Assembly: GCA_021814065.1 (NCBI GenBank)
Contig: JAKAIZ010000004.1
Coordinates: 1 to 37,101, forward strand
DNA: 37,101 bases
Reading direction: 5' to 3'
Source of the DNA: Nitrospirota bacterium
Lineage (GTDB): Bacteria > Nitrospirota > Thermodesulfovibrionia > Thermodesulfovibrionales > UBA6898
Shown: one piece after another, positions 28,544 to 37,101 of the stretch
Layout of the letters: each line of letters begins with the position of its first letter
Position numbering within the stretch: position 1 is the first letter of the stretch
Program-made: the position numbers and the translations under genes
Notes under the pieces: generated by a model
What the model was told of the DNA's origin: nothing
The model's input: only the letters and a program-made list of their open reading frames with translations
The model's database searches: none

Positions 28544-28987
28544 ATGAAGATCGTCGCACAGAACAGAAAGGCCTTCCATGACTATTCGATAGAAGAGACT
28601 GTCGAGGCAGGTATCGTCCTGACCGGCACCGAAGTCAAGTCCCTGCGGGAGGGGAAGGCAAACCTCAAGGACAGTTACGTCCTCGTCAAAGATTCTGAAG
28701 TCTTCCTCCTCAACTGCCACATAAGCCCCTATACCCACGGGAACATCATGAACCATGACCCCGTAAGGACCCGCAAGCTGCTTCTGCACAAGAAGGAGAT
28801 CGCTCGCCTCCTGGGCAAGACGATCCAGAAGGGATATTCGCTTATCCCACTTAAAATTTACTTCAAGGACTCCCGCGCAAAGGTCGAGGTTGGCCTTGCG
28901 AGAGGGAAGAAGATGTACGAAAAGCGCGAGTCTATCAAAAAACGCGAGGCAGACCGCGAAATAGAGAGGGCCATGAAAAGCCGCTGA
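28544..28987 (+). CDS. smpB: SsrA-binding protein
   Basis: [45 protein letters not shown] and C-terminal [13 protein letters not shown]. Confidence 0.98.
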   Translation: MKIVAQNRKAFHDYSIEETVEAGIVLTGTEVKSLREGKANLKDSYVLVKDSEVFLLNCHISPYTHGNIMNHDPVRTRKLLLHKKEIARLLGKTIQKGYSLIPLKIYFKDSRAKVEVGLARGKKMYEKRESIKKREADREIERAMKSR

Positions 28988-29009
28988 ATGTGTTAAAATA
29001 TATATGAAA

Positions 29010-29354
<345 letters not shown>

Positions 29355-29372
29355 GAATAATATCTAATCTAG

Positions 29373-29519
29373 TCCTATGTAAAACGTGAATGCGACGAAT
29401 GTGGTCAGACTTTTTTAACTGAAAGCGCAGCAGCGTGTCCGGTGTGTGGGTGTACCTGTTATCATCTTAGGGTGAGATCGTTGAACCGGTGGCCTCTGGT
29501 CAAGGCGAAACGCGCATAG
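29373..29519 (+). pseudogene. Zinc-ribbon-like open frame without a start codon (SYVKRECDECGQTFLTESAAACPVCGCTCYHLRVRSLNRWPLVKAKRA*)
   Basis: Open frame from just after TAG (29370-29372) to TAG (29517-29519). Two CxxC knuckles (CDEC, CPVC). No ATG/GTG/TTG at the 5' end, so it is likely truncated. Confidence 0.45.
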
Positions 29520-29662
29520 ATGACCTTCTCCCGGTGGTCCGGTCGATACTGCGCGAGTTAAGCCGTAAAACTTATGAGCGCACATTCCAGGGCCAGGAGT
29601 GGGCCCGACTCATTGATGAGGCGCTTGAAGAGATCCGGGGCCGCTTATCACCGGCAAGATAG
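29489..29662 (+). CDS. Small hypothetical protein, 57 aa (start codon uncertain)
   Basis: GTG 29489 to TAG 29660-29662: MASGQGETRIDDLLPVVRSILRELSRKTYERTFQGQEWARLIDEALEEIRGRLSPAR. Below the supplied ORF cutoff. Overlaps the preceding frame. Confidence 0.4.
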   Translation: MASGQGETRIDDLLPVVRSILRELSRKTYERTFQGQEWARLIDEALEEIRGRLSPAR

Positions 29663-29675
29663 AGAATTTCCCTAT

Positions 29676-29705
29676 TTGACAAGAAGGGCACAGTGGGTTT
29701 AGACT
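29676..29705 (+). promoter_or_regulatory. Putative promoter for the 158 aa ORF
   Basis: TTGACA (29676-29681), 18-nt spacer, TAGACT (29700-29705). GGAGGA ribosome-binding site at 29759-29764. Confidence 0.5.
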
Positions 29706-29769
29706 TGAAGAGACAACTTGGAAGGGTTGTCACAAACAATGCCGGAAGGCAGAAAGATGGAGGAATCCA

Positions 29770-30246
29770 ATGGTTGACACCAAGAAGTTAGAAGAAGTAG
29801 CAACCCTCCTTAACAAACAGTCAGACTCCCTCAACAAAACGCTTCAGAAGATTCAAGACAAGCTCAATAGCCTCAACGTGGGTCTTGAGGCGTGGGCTAG
29901 CGGTTGGCTCTCAAATGAATCCTTAGCGATGGAAGAGGACAGCAGGGGGAACATTATAACTCCATTCCCGGGCGCTACCTCAAGGGCGCGTGTGGTTTTT
30001 TGCGGTTATGCCCGAACCGGACGGGGATGGGGATTAGCGATCCGGCCGGCAGTGGTTTACTACGATGCTGAACTGTGCTATCTGGGCGAACACAATGGAG
30101 ATCCGCAGCCACTGATAGAAACTCCAAGGGATATTCGCATTGCGGCACTAGAGCACATCCCCGAGGTGATCGGTCAACTACAGGAGAAGGCCGAGCAAGC
30201 TATCGAAGCCATAGAGAAAGCTAAAGTTATAGCAGACGAACTATAA
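29770..30246 (+). CDS. Hypothetical protein, 158 aa, helical/coiled-coil-like termini around a compact core; no family recognised
   Basis: Good ribosome-binding site, promoter-like sequence and downstream terminators. Sequence MVDTKKLEEVATLLNKQSDSLNKTLQKIQDKL...QLQEKAEQAIEAIEKAKVIADEL. Confidence 0.75.
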   Translation: MVDTKKLEEVATLLNKQSDSLNKTLQKIQDKLNSLNVGLEAWASGWLSNESLAMEEDSRGNIITPFPGATSRARVVFCGYARTGRGWGLAIRPAVVYYDAELCYLGEHNGDPQPLIETPRDIRIAALEHIPEVIGQLQEKAEQAIEAIEKAKVIADEL

Positions 30247-30275
30247 ACAACCCAAACCCCTTCCAGTTGTCTCTT

Positions 30276-30303
30276 AGCCCCCCTGACCGGGGGCTTTTTA
30301 TTT
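30276..30303 (+). terminator. Rho-independent terminator after the 158 aa ORF
   Basis: AGCCCCC-CTGACC-GGGGGCT followed by TTTTATTT. Confidence 0.85.
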
Positions 30304-30369
30304 GCTCATACGTCGCATGAGACAGAGGTTCTTTCCAAGGCGGTATAGATAGACCGGCCCCTTTCAATG

Positions 30370-30401
30370 GCCCTGGGGCGTTACTCCGGGGCTTTTTTTT
30401 G
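30370..30401 (+). terminator. Second Rho-independent terminator
   Basis: GCCCTGGGGCGTTACTCCGGGGC stem-loop followed by TTTTTTTT. Confidence 0.75.
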
Positions 30402-30502
30402 GGGCGAAATGGGTAGCTATAACTATTATTGTGTGTTTTTCTATGTCTATGCGACGTTCACTCAAGTCTTTTTTCCTTTATTTACACTAGGTTTAACTTC
30501 AC

Positions 30503-30525
30503 TTCGCTTCCCGGCGCCGCCACCA
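30503..30525 (+). repeat. Putative attachment-site repeat, copy 2 (tmRNA 3'-end-like)
   Basis: TTCGCTTCCCGGCGCCGCCACCA. Two mismatches to 29332-29354. Confidence 0.7.
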
Positions 30526-30838
30526 ATCTTTTGTTCAAGGGGTTAATTTTAGGACTGAAACGTTATTTCGCTTTGCTCTCGTTTTGCTTTTAGGTCTACC
30601 GCCTGCCCTCTCCGGTTGACCAATTCTTCAAGTCTCAGGAGCGTGGCATGGCACACAGATCTTTTAAAGAGTTCACGACGACGCGATATTTTCGAGCGGA
30701 CGAAACTCTATGATGATTACGAACAGAATTGAAGACCTTTCAGCATCTCACAGGAGTTTTCATCGAGAAGCTTACCCAAAAGCATTCCGCTACAAGGTTA
30801 TCTATCCCTGTCTTTCCTTATAGTCACCGCAAGACAGC

Positions 30839-30869
30839 GAGTAGGCGGGACAGTCGGTCCCGCCTACTC
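30839..30869. terminator. Perfect palindrome downstream of the HtrA gene, probable terminator or small repeat
   Basis: GAGTAGGCGGGAC-AGTCG-GTCCCGCCTACTC: 13-bp stem, 5-nt loop. Confidence 0.6.
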
Positions 30870-30894
30870 ATAAAAATCATCCGGGAATACTGCG

Positions 30895-32352
30895 CTATGG
30901 TTTTATCGTTACGTAGATATACCCGCCGCTCCGGTAAATCAATAGGAGCACGTCTTCTTTCGCTCCGATCTTCGAGGCAACATCCTCATAATTTTTCAAC
31001 CCCCGTATCTCTTTGCGGTTGATTTCCTCGATCACATCGTTCTTTGCCAGTACGCCACTTGCGGGACTGGTCTCGCTCACCTCTGCGACGATCACGCCTT
31101 TTACGTTGTGCGGAAGGCCGAGGGCATCCCTCTCACCGGGGGTGATCTCCTGCACTGAGACTCCCGAGAGCGCGTTGTGGTGCTCAACGGTCCTGGTCAC
31201 TTTTGCTGCCTCCGGCATTTCTCCGATGATGATCTTGAGCGTGACCTCTTTACCGTTTCTCAGTACTTTGACGTCTGCCTCTTTGCCCGGGGCCGTATTC
31301 GCAGTCATATTCCTTAGGCTCGTGGTATCTTCGACCGTCTGGCCGTCATATGCTATGATGAGGTCCCCGCGTTTCAGCCCGGCCTTTTCCGCAGGGCTGT
31401 CCTTCATCACATCCGTTACCAGCGCACCGTGCTCCCGGGAAATCCCAAGAGACTTCGCAATCTCAGGGGTCAGATCCTGGATCGATATACCGAGCCAGCC
31501 TCGTATGACCTTGCCATATTTGAGAATGCTCTGGGCCACGGCATTTGCCATGTCGGAGGGGATTGCGAAGCCGATGCCCATGTATCCGCCGCTCGTAGAA
31601 AATATAGCCGTATTGATCCCGACAAGCTCGCCGTTGGTGTTGACAAGCGCACCGCCGGAATTGCCCGGATTTATCGCAGCGTCGGTCTGAATAAAGTCTT
31701 CATAGGCAGATATCCCCACATTCGATCTTCCGGTTGCGCTTACAATACCCATCGTGATCGTCTGGTTCAGTCCGAAGGGATTGCCTATCGCGAGGACGAC
31801 GTCGCCGGGCTTCAACAACCTGGACTGGCCGATCTTTATTGCCGGCAGGTCCTTTGCCTCGATCTTTACAACAGCGATGTCAGTCTTGGGATCGGCCCCA
31901 ATGACCTTACCCTTGAACTCACGTTTGTCATAAAGGATGACCTTGATCTCGTCTGCGCCCTTCACCACATGGTTGTTGGTCAGGATGTAACCGTCCTTTG
32001 AGACAATCACCCCTGAGCCAAGTGCAGCTTGTTTGAATTTTCTCGGGTGTGCCTGTCCCTCCCCAAAAAACTTTCTGAACATCGGGTCGTTAAAAAAGTC
32101 GCCGAAGGGACTTCCCTGCATAGTGACAGTCGTTGTGGTGGAAATATTCACAACCGATGGTCTTGCCACCTCTGCCACTTCAGACAACGCCTGGCTCATC
32201 TTGCCGAGGAACTCCCTCGATGCAACTGAAACCCCCGAATCCTGCCCCCGCGCCGTCTGCTGCAGTCCAGGCCCTAACAGACATAAAAACATTACCGTAA
32301 CAGCCGCTGTCCTTATCAGCAAAGTACTCTTTCTTTTACTGCTCGCGTTCAT
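30895..32352 (-). CDS. HtrA/DegP-family periplasmic serine protease with PDZ domains
   Basis: GSGVIVSKDGYILTNNHVV, TDIAVVKIEA, QTDAAINPGNSGGALVNTNGELVGINTAIFS, PDZ regions RGWLGISIQDLTPEIAKSLG. Confidence 0.96.
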   Translation of the reverse strand: MNASSKRKSTLLIRTAAVTVMFLCLLGPGLQQTARGQDSGVSVASREFLGKMSQALSEVAEVARPSVVNISTTTTVTMQGSPFGDFFNDPMFRKFFGEGQAHPRKFKQAALGSGVIVSKDGYILTNNHVVKGADEIKVILYDKREFKGKVIGADPKTDIAVVKIEAKDLPAIKIGQSRLLKPGDVVLAIGNPFGLNQTITMGIVSATGRSNVGISAYEDFIQTDAAINPGNSGGALVNTNGELVGINTAIFSTSGGYMGIGFAIPSDMANAVAQSILKYGKVIRGWLGISIQDLTPEIAKSLGISREHGALVTDVMKDSPAEKAGLKRGDLIIAYDGQTVEDTTSLRNMTANTAPGKEADVKVLRNGKEVTLKIIIGEMPEAAKVTRTVEHHNALSGVSVQEITPGERDALGLPHNVKGVIVAEVSETSPASGVLAKNDVIEEINRKEIRGLKNYEDVASKIGAKEDVLLLIYRSGGYIYVTIKP

Positions 32353-32513
32353 AAAAAACCTCCTCGAATTGTTATGAATGTTTCGCGGACATAAACTTAG
32401 TTATGACGCCGCATCAGGAGTGCACTGCCGGCATGGCCCTGCATCTCCGCCTACTTTTTACCCTATCACATAAAAAGACTACTTTCAACATGCCGAAATG
32501 GGTACAATTCACG

Positions 32514-32542
32514 TTGACATCATGAAAAAAGGTGCTCATAAT
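32514..32542 (+). promoter_or_regulatory. Strong promoter-like sequence for the GNAT gene
   Basis: TTGACA (32514-32519), 17-nt spacer, CATAAT (32537-32542). The ATG at 32552 begins 10 nt after the -10 element. Confidence 0.65.
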
Positions 32543-32551
32543 TAAACACCC

Positions 32552-33115
32552 ATGCTGATCGCAAAAGTACCGAGATCGATACACAAGGGAGACCTTACGC
32601 TCAGGCCGCTGAGGATATGGGACGGTCCCTTCCTTTCGAGGATGTTGATGAAGGACGATATCCTCAGGTCCTGTGGGCTGAGCAGGCCACTCGAAATACC
32701 GTGGTTTTCTTTTTATCGACGGTTGAAGGCGATGTTTCCCCTCGCCTACCGTATCGAATACGCATCAGAGTCAATAGGGTTTATCGGCCTTTGCAACCTC
32801 CGGCCTGACCATTCGGCCGAAGTGTCACTTATGATATTCAAGTCCTCCTGCCGACGCATGGGATTAGGAACGATCGCCTTCCGTCTGCTCTCAGAGGCAC
32901 TTGGAGGGAATCATCTTGTAAGAAGATGGGTTGTTTCGGTCAGGAGGGACAACGCTCCGGCATACGCGTTCTGGAGGAAACTCGGGTTTGAGGAGGTTTG
33001 GCAGGACGGAGAGACTGTAAGAATGGCCCTGTCCGCCGGCAAACAGAGGACGGACCGGAATTCTCCGGGGCATCAGACAGTTGCAGAAAGATTTTTTATT
33101 CAGGGTAACGCATGA
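32552..33115 (+). CDS. GNAT-family N-acetyltransferase
   Basis: LTLRPLRIWDGPFLSRM, SCRRMGLGTIAFRLLSEA, RRDNAPAYAFWRKLGFEEV. Confidence 0.9.
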   Translation: MLIAKVPRSIHKGDLTLRPLRIWDGPFLSRMLMKDDILRSCGLSRPLEIPWFSFYRRLKAMFPLAYRIEYASESIGFIGLCNLRPDHSAEVSLMIFKSSCRRMGLGTIAFRLLSEALGGNHLVRRWVVSVRRDNAPAYAFWRKLGFEEVWQDGETVRMALSAGKQRTDRNSPGHQTVAERFFIQGNA

Positions 33116-33762
33116 TTCCCTTGAGCGATATTGACAGGCGTCCCTTCCGGTTCCCGGTCGTGACGGCACTTATCATCGGAGCGAATGTCATCATGTTCTT
33201 TCTCGAACTGACTAACGGCCAGTCTTTCATCCTTCGGTGGTCCCTGATCCCCGCGAAGATATCAGCCGGTCATGACCTCATCACTATTCTCACCGCGATG
33301 TTCATGCATGGCGGCTGGCTGCATATCATCGGCAATATGGTCTATTTCTGGGCATTCGGCCCGGAGATAGAAGACACCATGGGCCGCATTCGTTATCCTA
33401 TCTTTTATCTGGCAGGCGGGCTTGTCGCAACCATGGCGCAGGTCATGATTAATCCCTTATCCAACGTACCGAATCTCGGCGCAAGCGGCGCAATCGCGGC
33501 GGTGATGGGCGCGTTTCTCGTCACCTTCCCCAAAGACAGGATAAGGACCGTCGTTTTCATCGGGTTTTTTTTCACCATTACGTTCATACCCGCACTGATC
33601 CTTGTCGTCTTCTGGTTCGTACTGCAACTCCTGAGCGAGATCGGAAGTATCATGGAGCGGAACTCGGACGGTGTTGCCCATATGGCTCACATCGGAGGCA
33701 TACTCTTTGGCATACTCACTGCACGTTTCTTCGAGATAAAGAAAAGGCTCCAGCGAAATTGA
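33112..33762 (+). CDS. Rhomboid-family intramembrane serine protease
   Basis: MFMHGGWLHIIGNMVYFWAFG, NLGASGAIAAVMGAFL (catalytic GxSG), MAHIGGILFGIL. Confidence 0.95.
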   Translation: MIPLSDIDRRPFRFPVVTALIIGANVIMFFLELTNGQSFILRWSLIPAKISAGHDLITILTAMFMHGGWLHIIGNMVYFWAFGPEIEDTMGRIRYPIFYLAGGLVATMAQVMINPLSNVPNLGASGAIAAVMGAFLVTFPKDRIRTVVFIGFFFTITFIPALILVVFWFVLQLLSEIGSIMERNSDGVAHMAHIGGILFGILTARFFEIKKRLQRN

Positions 33763-34718
33763 CTGCGGCCGCACGAAATACCGCATGCAAACGCGATTTC
33801 ATTGTGACGTCCGAAGACGCCGGCGCCAGGGCAGACGTTCTCGCTTCATCGGTTTTCGGAATAACCCGCTCCCAGATACAGCACCTCATCGAAAAGGGGC
33901 TGCTCACGGTCAACAGACTTGCAGTAAAGCCGAACTATAAAGCAAAGCCGGCTGACATCATAGCATTGACGATTCCTGAGGCCGAGGAGAAACTCATACC
34001 GCAAGATCTGCCTGTCAGGGTCCTCTACAGCGACGATTTTCTGGTCGTACTGGACAAGCCCGCCGGCATGGTCGTCTACCCTGCCGCAGGTCATAGCAGC
34101 GGAACGCTGATGAACGCTGTTGCACATTACTGCACAAAACTGGCCTCTGTCGGTGCACCCTTAAGGCCGGGAGTAGTACATCGTCTCGACAAAGATACGT
34201 CGGGGGTAATGGTAGTTGCGGTAGACGACGGTGCCTATTATGGACTGGTCGAGCAATTCCGGAAACGAACTATAGACAGGAAATATAAGGCTATTGTCTA
34301 CGGAAATTTAAAAGACGACTGCGGGGAAATTTCCTCAAGAATAGGGAGGTCGGAATCCGACAGAAAAAAGATGTCTACCCGGACTAGCCGGGGCAAGGAG
34401 GCGGTCACCGCCTGGAAGGTGCTCGAACGGTTCGGGGCCGCCACATTGATCGAAGCTAAACTTGGGACCGGAAGGACCCACCAGATCAGGGTCCATTTCG
34501 CGTCGGTCGGCCATCCGGTCCTCGGAGACAGTACGTACGGCAAGAAAACCCTGCTGACGATTCACGGGAAGAAGATCGTATTCCCGAGGCAGATGCTGCA
34601 TGCGGAACTGCTCGGCTTCATCCACCCGGCGACCGGCAAGCATATGGAATTCAGGACCGATCTCCCGCAGGACATGAAGGAAATAGTCACCAAGCTGAGG
34701 CATACAATCGGGGTTTAG
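33759..34718 (+). CDS. RluD-family pseudouridine synthase (TTG start overlapping the rhomboid stop, or a later start)
   Basis: N-terminal S4-like domain; VVLDKPAGMVVYPAAGHSSGTLMNAV, GVVHRLDKDTSGVMVVA, LGTGRTHQIRVHFASVGHPVLGDSTYG. Confidence 0.95.
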   Translation: MTAAARNTACKRDFIVTSEDAGARADVLASSVFGITRSQIQHLIEKGLLTVNRLAVKPNYKAKPADIIALTIPEAEEKLIPQDLPVRVLYSDDFLVVLDKPAGMVVYPAAGHSSGTLMNAVAHYCTKLASVGAPLRPGVVHRLDKDTSGVMVVAVDDGAYYGLVEQFRKRTIDRKYKAIVYGNLKDDCGEISSRIGRSESDRKKMSTRTSRGKEAVTAWKVLERFGAATLIEAKLGTGRTHQIRVHFASVGHPVLGDSTYGKKTLLTIHGKKIVFPRQMLHAELLGFIHPATGKHMEFRTDLPQDMKEIVTKLRHTIGV

Positions 34719-34835
34719 GAGCGGAGTTTTCCCCAGTTGATGACGTCCGCGACCCGGTCTACGTCAGACAATGTCCTCACAGTCGATGCCCGGGGCCGGA
34801 TACTTTGCGAGAAGACCCAAGACATTCTTTTTCAT
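34715..34835 (-). pseudogene. Internally deleted, frameshifted remnant of a TIGR04282/DUF2064-like glycosyltransferase gene
   Basis: Minus strand from ATG 34835: MKKNVLGLLAKYPAPG, then in the +1 frame RASTVRTLSDVDRVADVINWGKLRS-stop (34717-34715). Resembles the two ends of the family (AKYPxPGxVKTRL ... TLxDVDTPEDL) with the centre missing. Confidence 0.6.
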
Positions 34836-34900
34836 CGGTAATAAATTCCAGTCTCAAGGCCGTAACCTATTCTCCCTTTTGTCCTTCATTCCGACCTTTC

Positions 34901-36454
34901 TCAAAGCGCTCTCCATGCCCGTCCGTCCCTCTGTATCAGCAGGTCGGCTTCCGGCGGACCGGACAGACCGGCAGCATAATTCGGGAACGTGGTGAACTCC
35001 GCGGCAGATTCCAGACGCTCAAGCAACGGTGAGAGCAGCGCCCACGTCTGTTCGACCCCGTCTTCTCTCACAAAAAGCATCTGGTCTCCCTGCATGCAGT
35101 CGAGTAATATCCTCTCATAGTCGCCCAGGGCCGATATCTTCTTGTAGGAGAAGTCCATCGTCTCGGTGCCGAGACAAACCCTCGTTCCCTGGGTCTTGGC
35201 CTGGAAGATAAGACTGGTCCCTTCATCCGGCTGGACCCTCATGATCAGGGTATTCGGCTCTATCCTGCCTTCGAGGGTGCCGGCGAACATCAGATGGGGA
35301 ACAGCCCTGAAATGTACCGATATCTCGGCCTTTCGAGAGGTAAGTCTCTTCCCCGAACGGAGGTAAAAAGGCACGCCGTTCCACCTCCAGTTGTCGATAA
35401 ACACCTTGAGCGCGGCATATGTGGCCGTAACCGAATCTTCCGGAATGCCGTCTTCTTCCCTGTAGCCAACGACGTCGTGTCCTCCGATTGCGCCCTTGCC
35501 GTACTGACCCAGCACGACCACCTCACCCACCTCTTCCGTTGGAAACGGTCTTACCGAACGAAAGACCTTCACCTTTTCGTCGCGGACATGTTCCGCCTCG
35601 AAGGCGACCGGAGACTCCATGGCAGTAAGGGCAAGAAGCTGGAAGATATGGTTCTGGAACATGTCCCGGATCACCCCTGCCTTGTCGTAATATCCTGCCC
35701 TGTGTTCGACCCCGAGCGTCTCCGAAACCGTTATCTGCACATGGTCGATATATCGCCTGTTCCAGAGGGGTTCGAAGATCGAATTCGCAAACCTGAACAT
35801 CAGGATATTCTGGACCGTCTCCTTTGCAAGATAATGGTCCATCCGATAAATCTGGCCCTCTCCGAAGGACTTTCTCAGAACCCCGTTCAGCCTTTCGGCG
35901 GATTCGAGGTTCCGGCCGATCGGTTTTTCGATCACTATGTGCGCATACCCCTTCTCCTCGCGCGAAAGACCGGTAGTCCCAAGGTTCGACGCCACCGTTT
36001 CATAGATATCGGGAGGTACTGCGAGATAGAAAATGCGGTTTCCGGTTGTATCATGCCTTTTTTCGAGGTCGGTGATCCTTCTTTTAAGCAGCCTGTACGA
36101 GCCTGTCTGGGCATAGTCGGCCTTCACGTAATAAAGCCTTTGCGAAAAGTCGGTCCAGGACCGGAAATCGAAATCGCCTGCAAGCGCGCCCTGCGCGGCA
36201 TCACGCACGGTCCCGCGAAAAGCGGCCCTTTCCATGTCTCTTCTGGCAACTCCGATGACAAAAAAATTCCCGGGAAGGAGGCCGTTTTTTGCGAGCCGGT
36301 AGAGCGAGGGCAACAACTTTCGCCGGGCGAGATCTCCTGTAGCCCCGAAGACCACGAGGCAGAAGGGACGGGGGATCTCGACATCGCAACTCTCCAGGGT
36401 TTTATAGATAATACCGGTAAACTTATCGGGAGAAAGCGCCTTGATTTCGTCCAT
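34901..36454 (-). CDS. zwf: Glucose-6-phosphate 1-dehydrogenase
   Basis: VVFGATGDLARRKLLPSLYRL, VIEKPIGRNLESA, RMDHYLAKETVQNILMFRFAN (DHYLGK-type), GVPFYLRSGKRL. Confidence 0.97.
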   Translation of the reverse strand: MDEIKALSPDKFTGIIYKTLESCDVEIPRPFCLVVFGATGDLARRKLLPSLYRLAKNGLLPGNFFVIGVARRDMERAAFRGTVRDAAQGALAGDFDFRSWTDFSQRLYYVKADYAQTGSYRLLKRRITDLEKRHDTTGNRIFYLAVPPDIYETVASNLGTTGLSREEKGYAHIVIEKPIGRNLESAERLNGVLRKSFGEGQIYRMDHYLAKETVQNILMFRFANSIFEPLWNRRYIDHVQITVSETLGVEHRAGYYDKAGVIRDMFQNHIFQLLALTAMESPVAFEAEHVRDEKVKVFRSVRPFPTEEVGEVVVLGQYGKGAIGGHDVVGYREEDGIPEDSVTATYAALKVFIDNWRWNGVPFYLRSGKRLTSRKAEISVHFRAVPHLMFAGTLEGRIEPNTLIMRVQPDEGTSLIFQAKTQGTRVCLGTETMDFSYKKISALGDYERILLDCMQGDQMLFVREDGVEQTWALLSPLLERLESAAEFTTFPNYAAGLSGPPEADLLIQRDGRAWRAL

Positions 36455-36614
36455 ATTCCGTTTTTTCCTTCAGTATTGCAGAGCGCGGGCCTCTCACAAA
36501 GATTGTAGCAGAAAAAAAAGGGACGGAAAAGCGAAACGCACAAGGCCTCATTGCTGATGTTGTATAACGGACGAAGACAGACATGTCGAAAAACGCCATA
36601 CAATCGGCAGGATT

Positions 36615-36637
36615 TTATTGTGATTCACGTAAACGCA
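36615..36637 (-). repeat. Dispersed intergenic repeat, copy 3 (TGCGTTTACGTGAATCACAATAA on the minus strand)
   Basis: Matches copies 1 and 2 with no more than three differences over 23 nt. Confidence 0.75.
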
Positions 36638-36762
36638 AACTCGACGCCTTCCGCTCTCTTGAAAGGCAGGCTGCAATGCCCGTGGTTCATAAGCGGAGCC
36701 TCGACTATGGCGCTTTTTCACCATGTCTGCCCTCGCTAATATATGTTTTGTGACGGTAAGCG

Positions 36763-37101
<339 letters not shown>

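Noticed and set aside
30503-30525. A second tmRNA or tRNA gene
   Set aside because: Only the 23-nt T-arm/acceptor 3' portion matches; no 5' acceptor strand, D-arm or anticodon arm is present upstream. It is better explained as an attachment-site duplicate.
30729-31022. 97 aa plus-strand ORF between the ssrA element and htrA
   Set aside because: Runs antisense into the htrA 3' end and across the 30839-30869 hairpin; no ribosome-binding site or family resemblance.
35294-36508. 404 aa plus-strand ORF opposite zwf
   Set aside because: Shadow ORF of the zwf reading frame; no conserved motif, whereas zwf motifs are unambiguous.

Overview
A 37.1 kb, gene-dense bacterial chromosomal window. Gene content and arrangement suggest an anaerobic Nitrospirota or deltaproteobacteria-like lineage; this is inference only. 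Most of it is housekeeping: a Fur-family regulator (5' part only), LOG-family protein, hemE plus an AhbD-like radical SAM gene, hflX, macrodomain protein, an orphan 2-oxoacid:ferredoxin oxidoreductase alpha subunit, glyQ/glyS, a PP2C phosphatase, rplM/rpsI, argC/argJ, a CooC-like ATPase, a TatD-radical SAM fusion, a YeiH / histidine kinase / receiver / HD-GYP operon, the hisS-divIVA-yggT-proC-yggS cluster, LysE, a B12-type radical SAM protein, smpB + ssrA (tmRNA), an HtrA/DegP protease, GNAT, rhomboid, rluD-like, zwf and the 3' end of aspS. The main accessory feature is a ~1.2 kb segment directly 3' of the tmRNA gene. It is bounded by an imperfect 23-bp direct repeat of the tmRNA 3' end (21/23 identical), as expected for an ssrA-integrated element. 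It has no visible integrase, but carries small uncharacterised ORFs (zinc-ribbon-like frame, 57 aa ORF, 158 aa ORF) with a promoter-like sequence and two strong terminators. Other notable points: a perfect 11-1-11 palindrome upstream of the Fur-family gene; a 121-bp internally deleted remnant of a TIGR04282-like glycosyltransferase gene between rluD and zwf; a dispersed 23-bp intergenic repeat in three copies; a probable leaderless GNAT transcript; and a degenerate GYP motif in the HD-GYP protein. No CRISPR array or intact transposon was seen.
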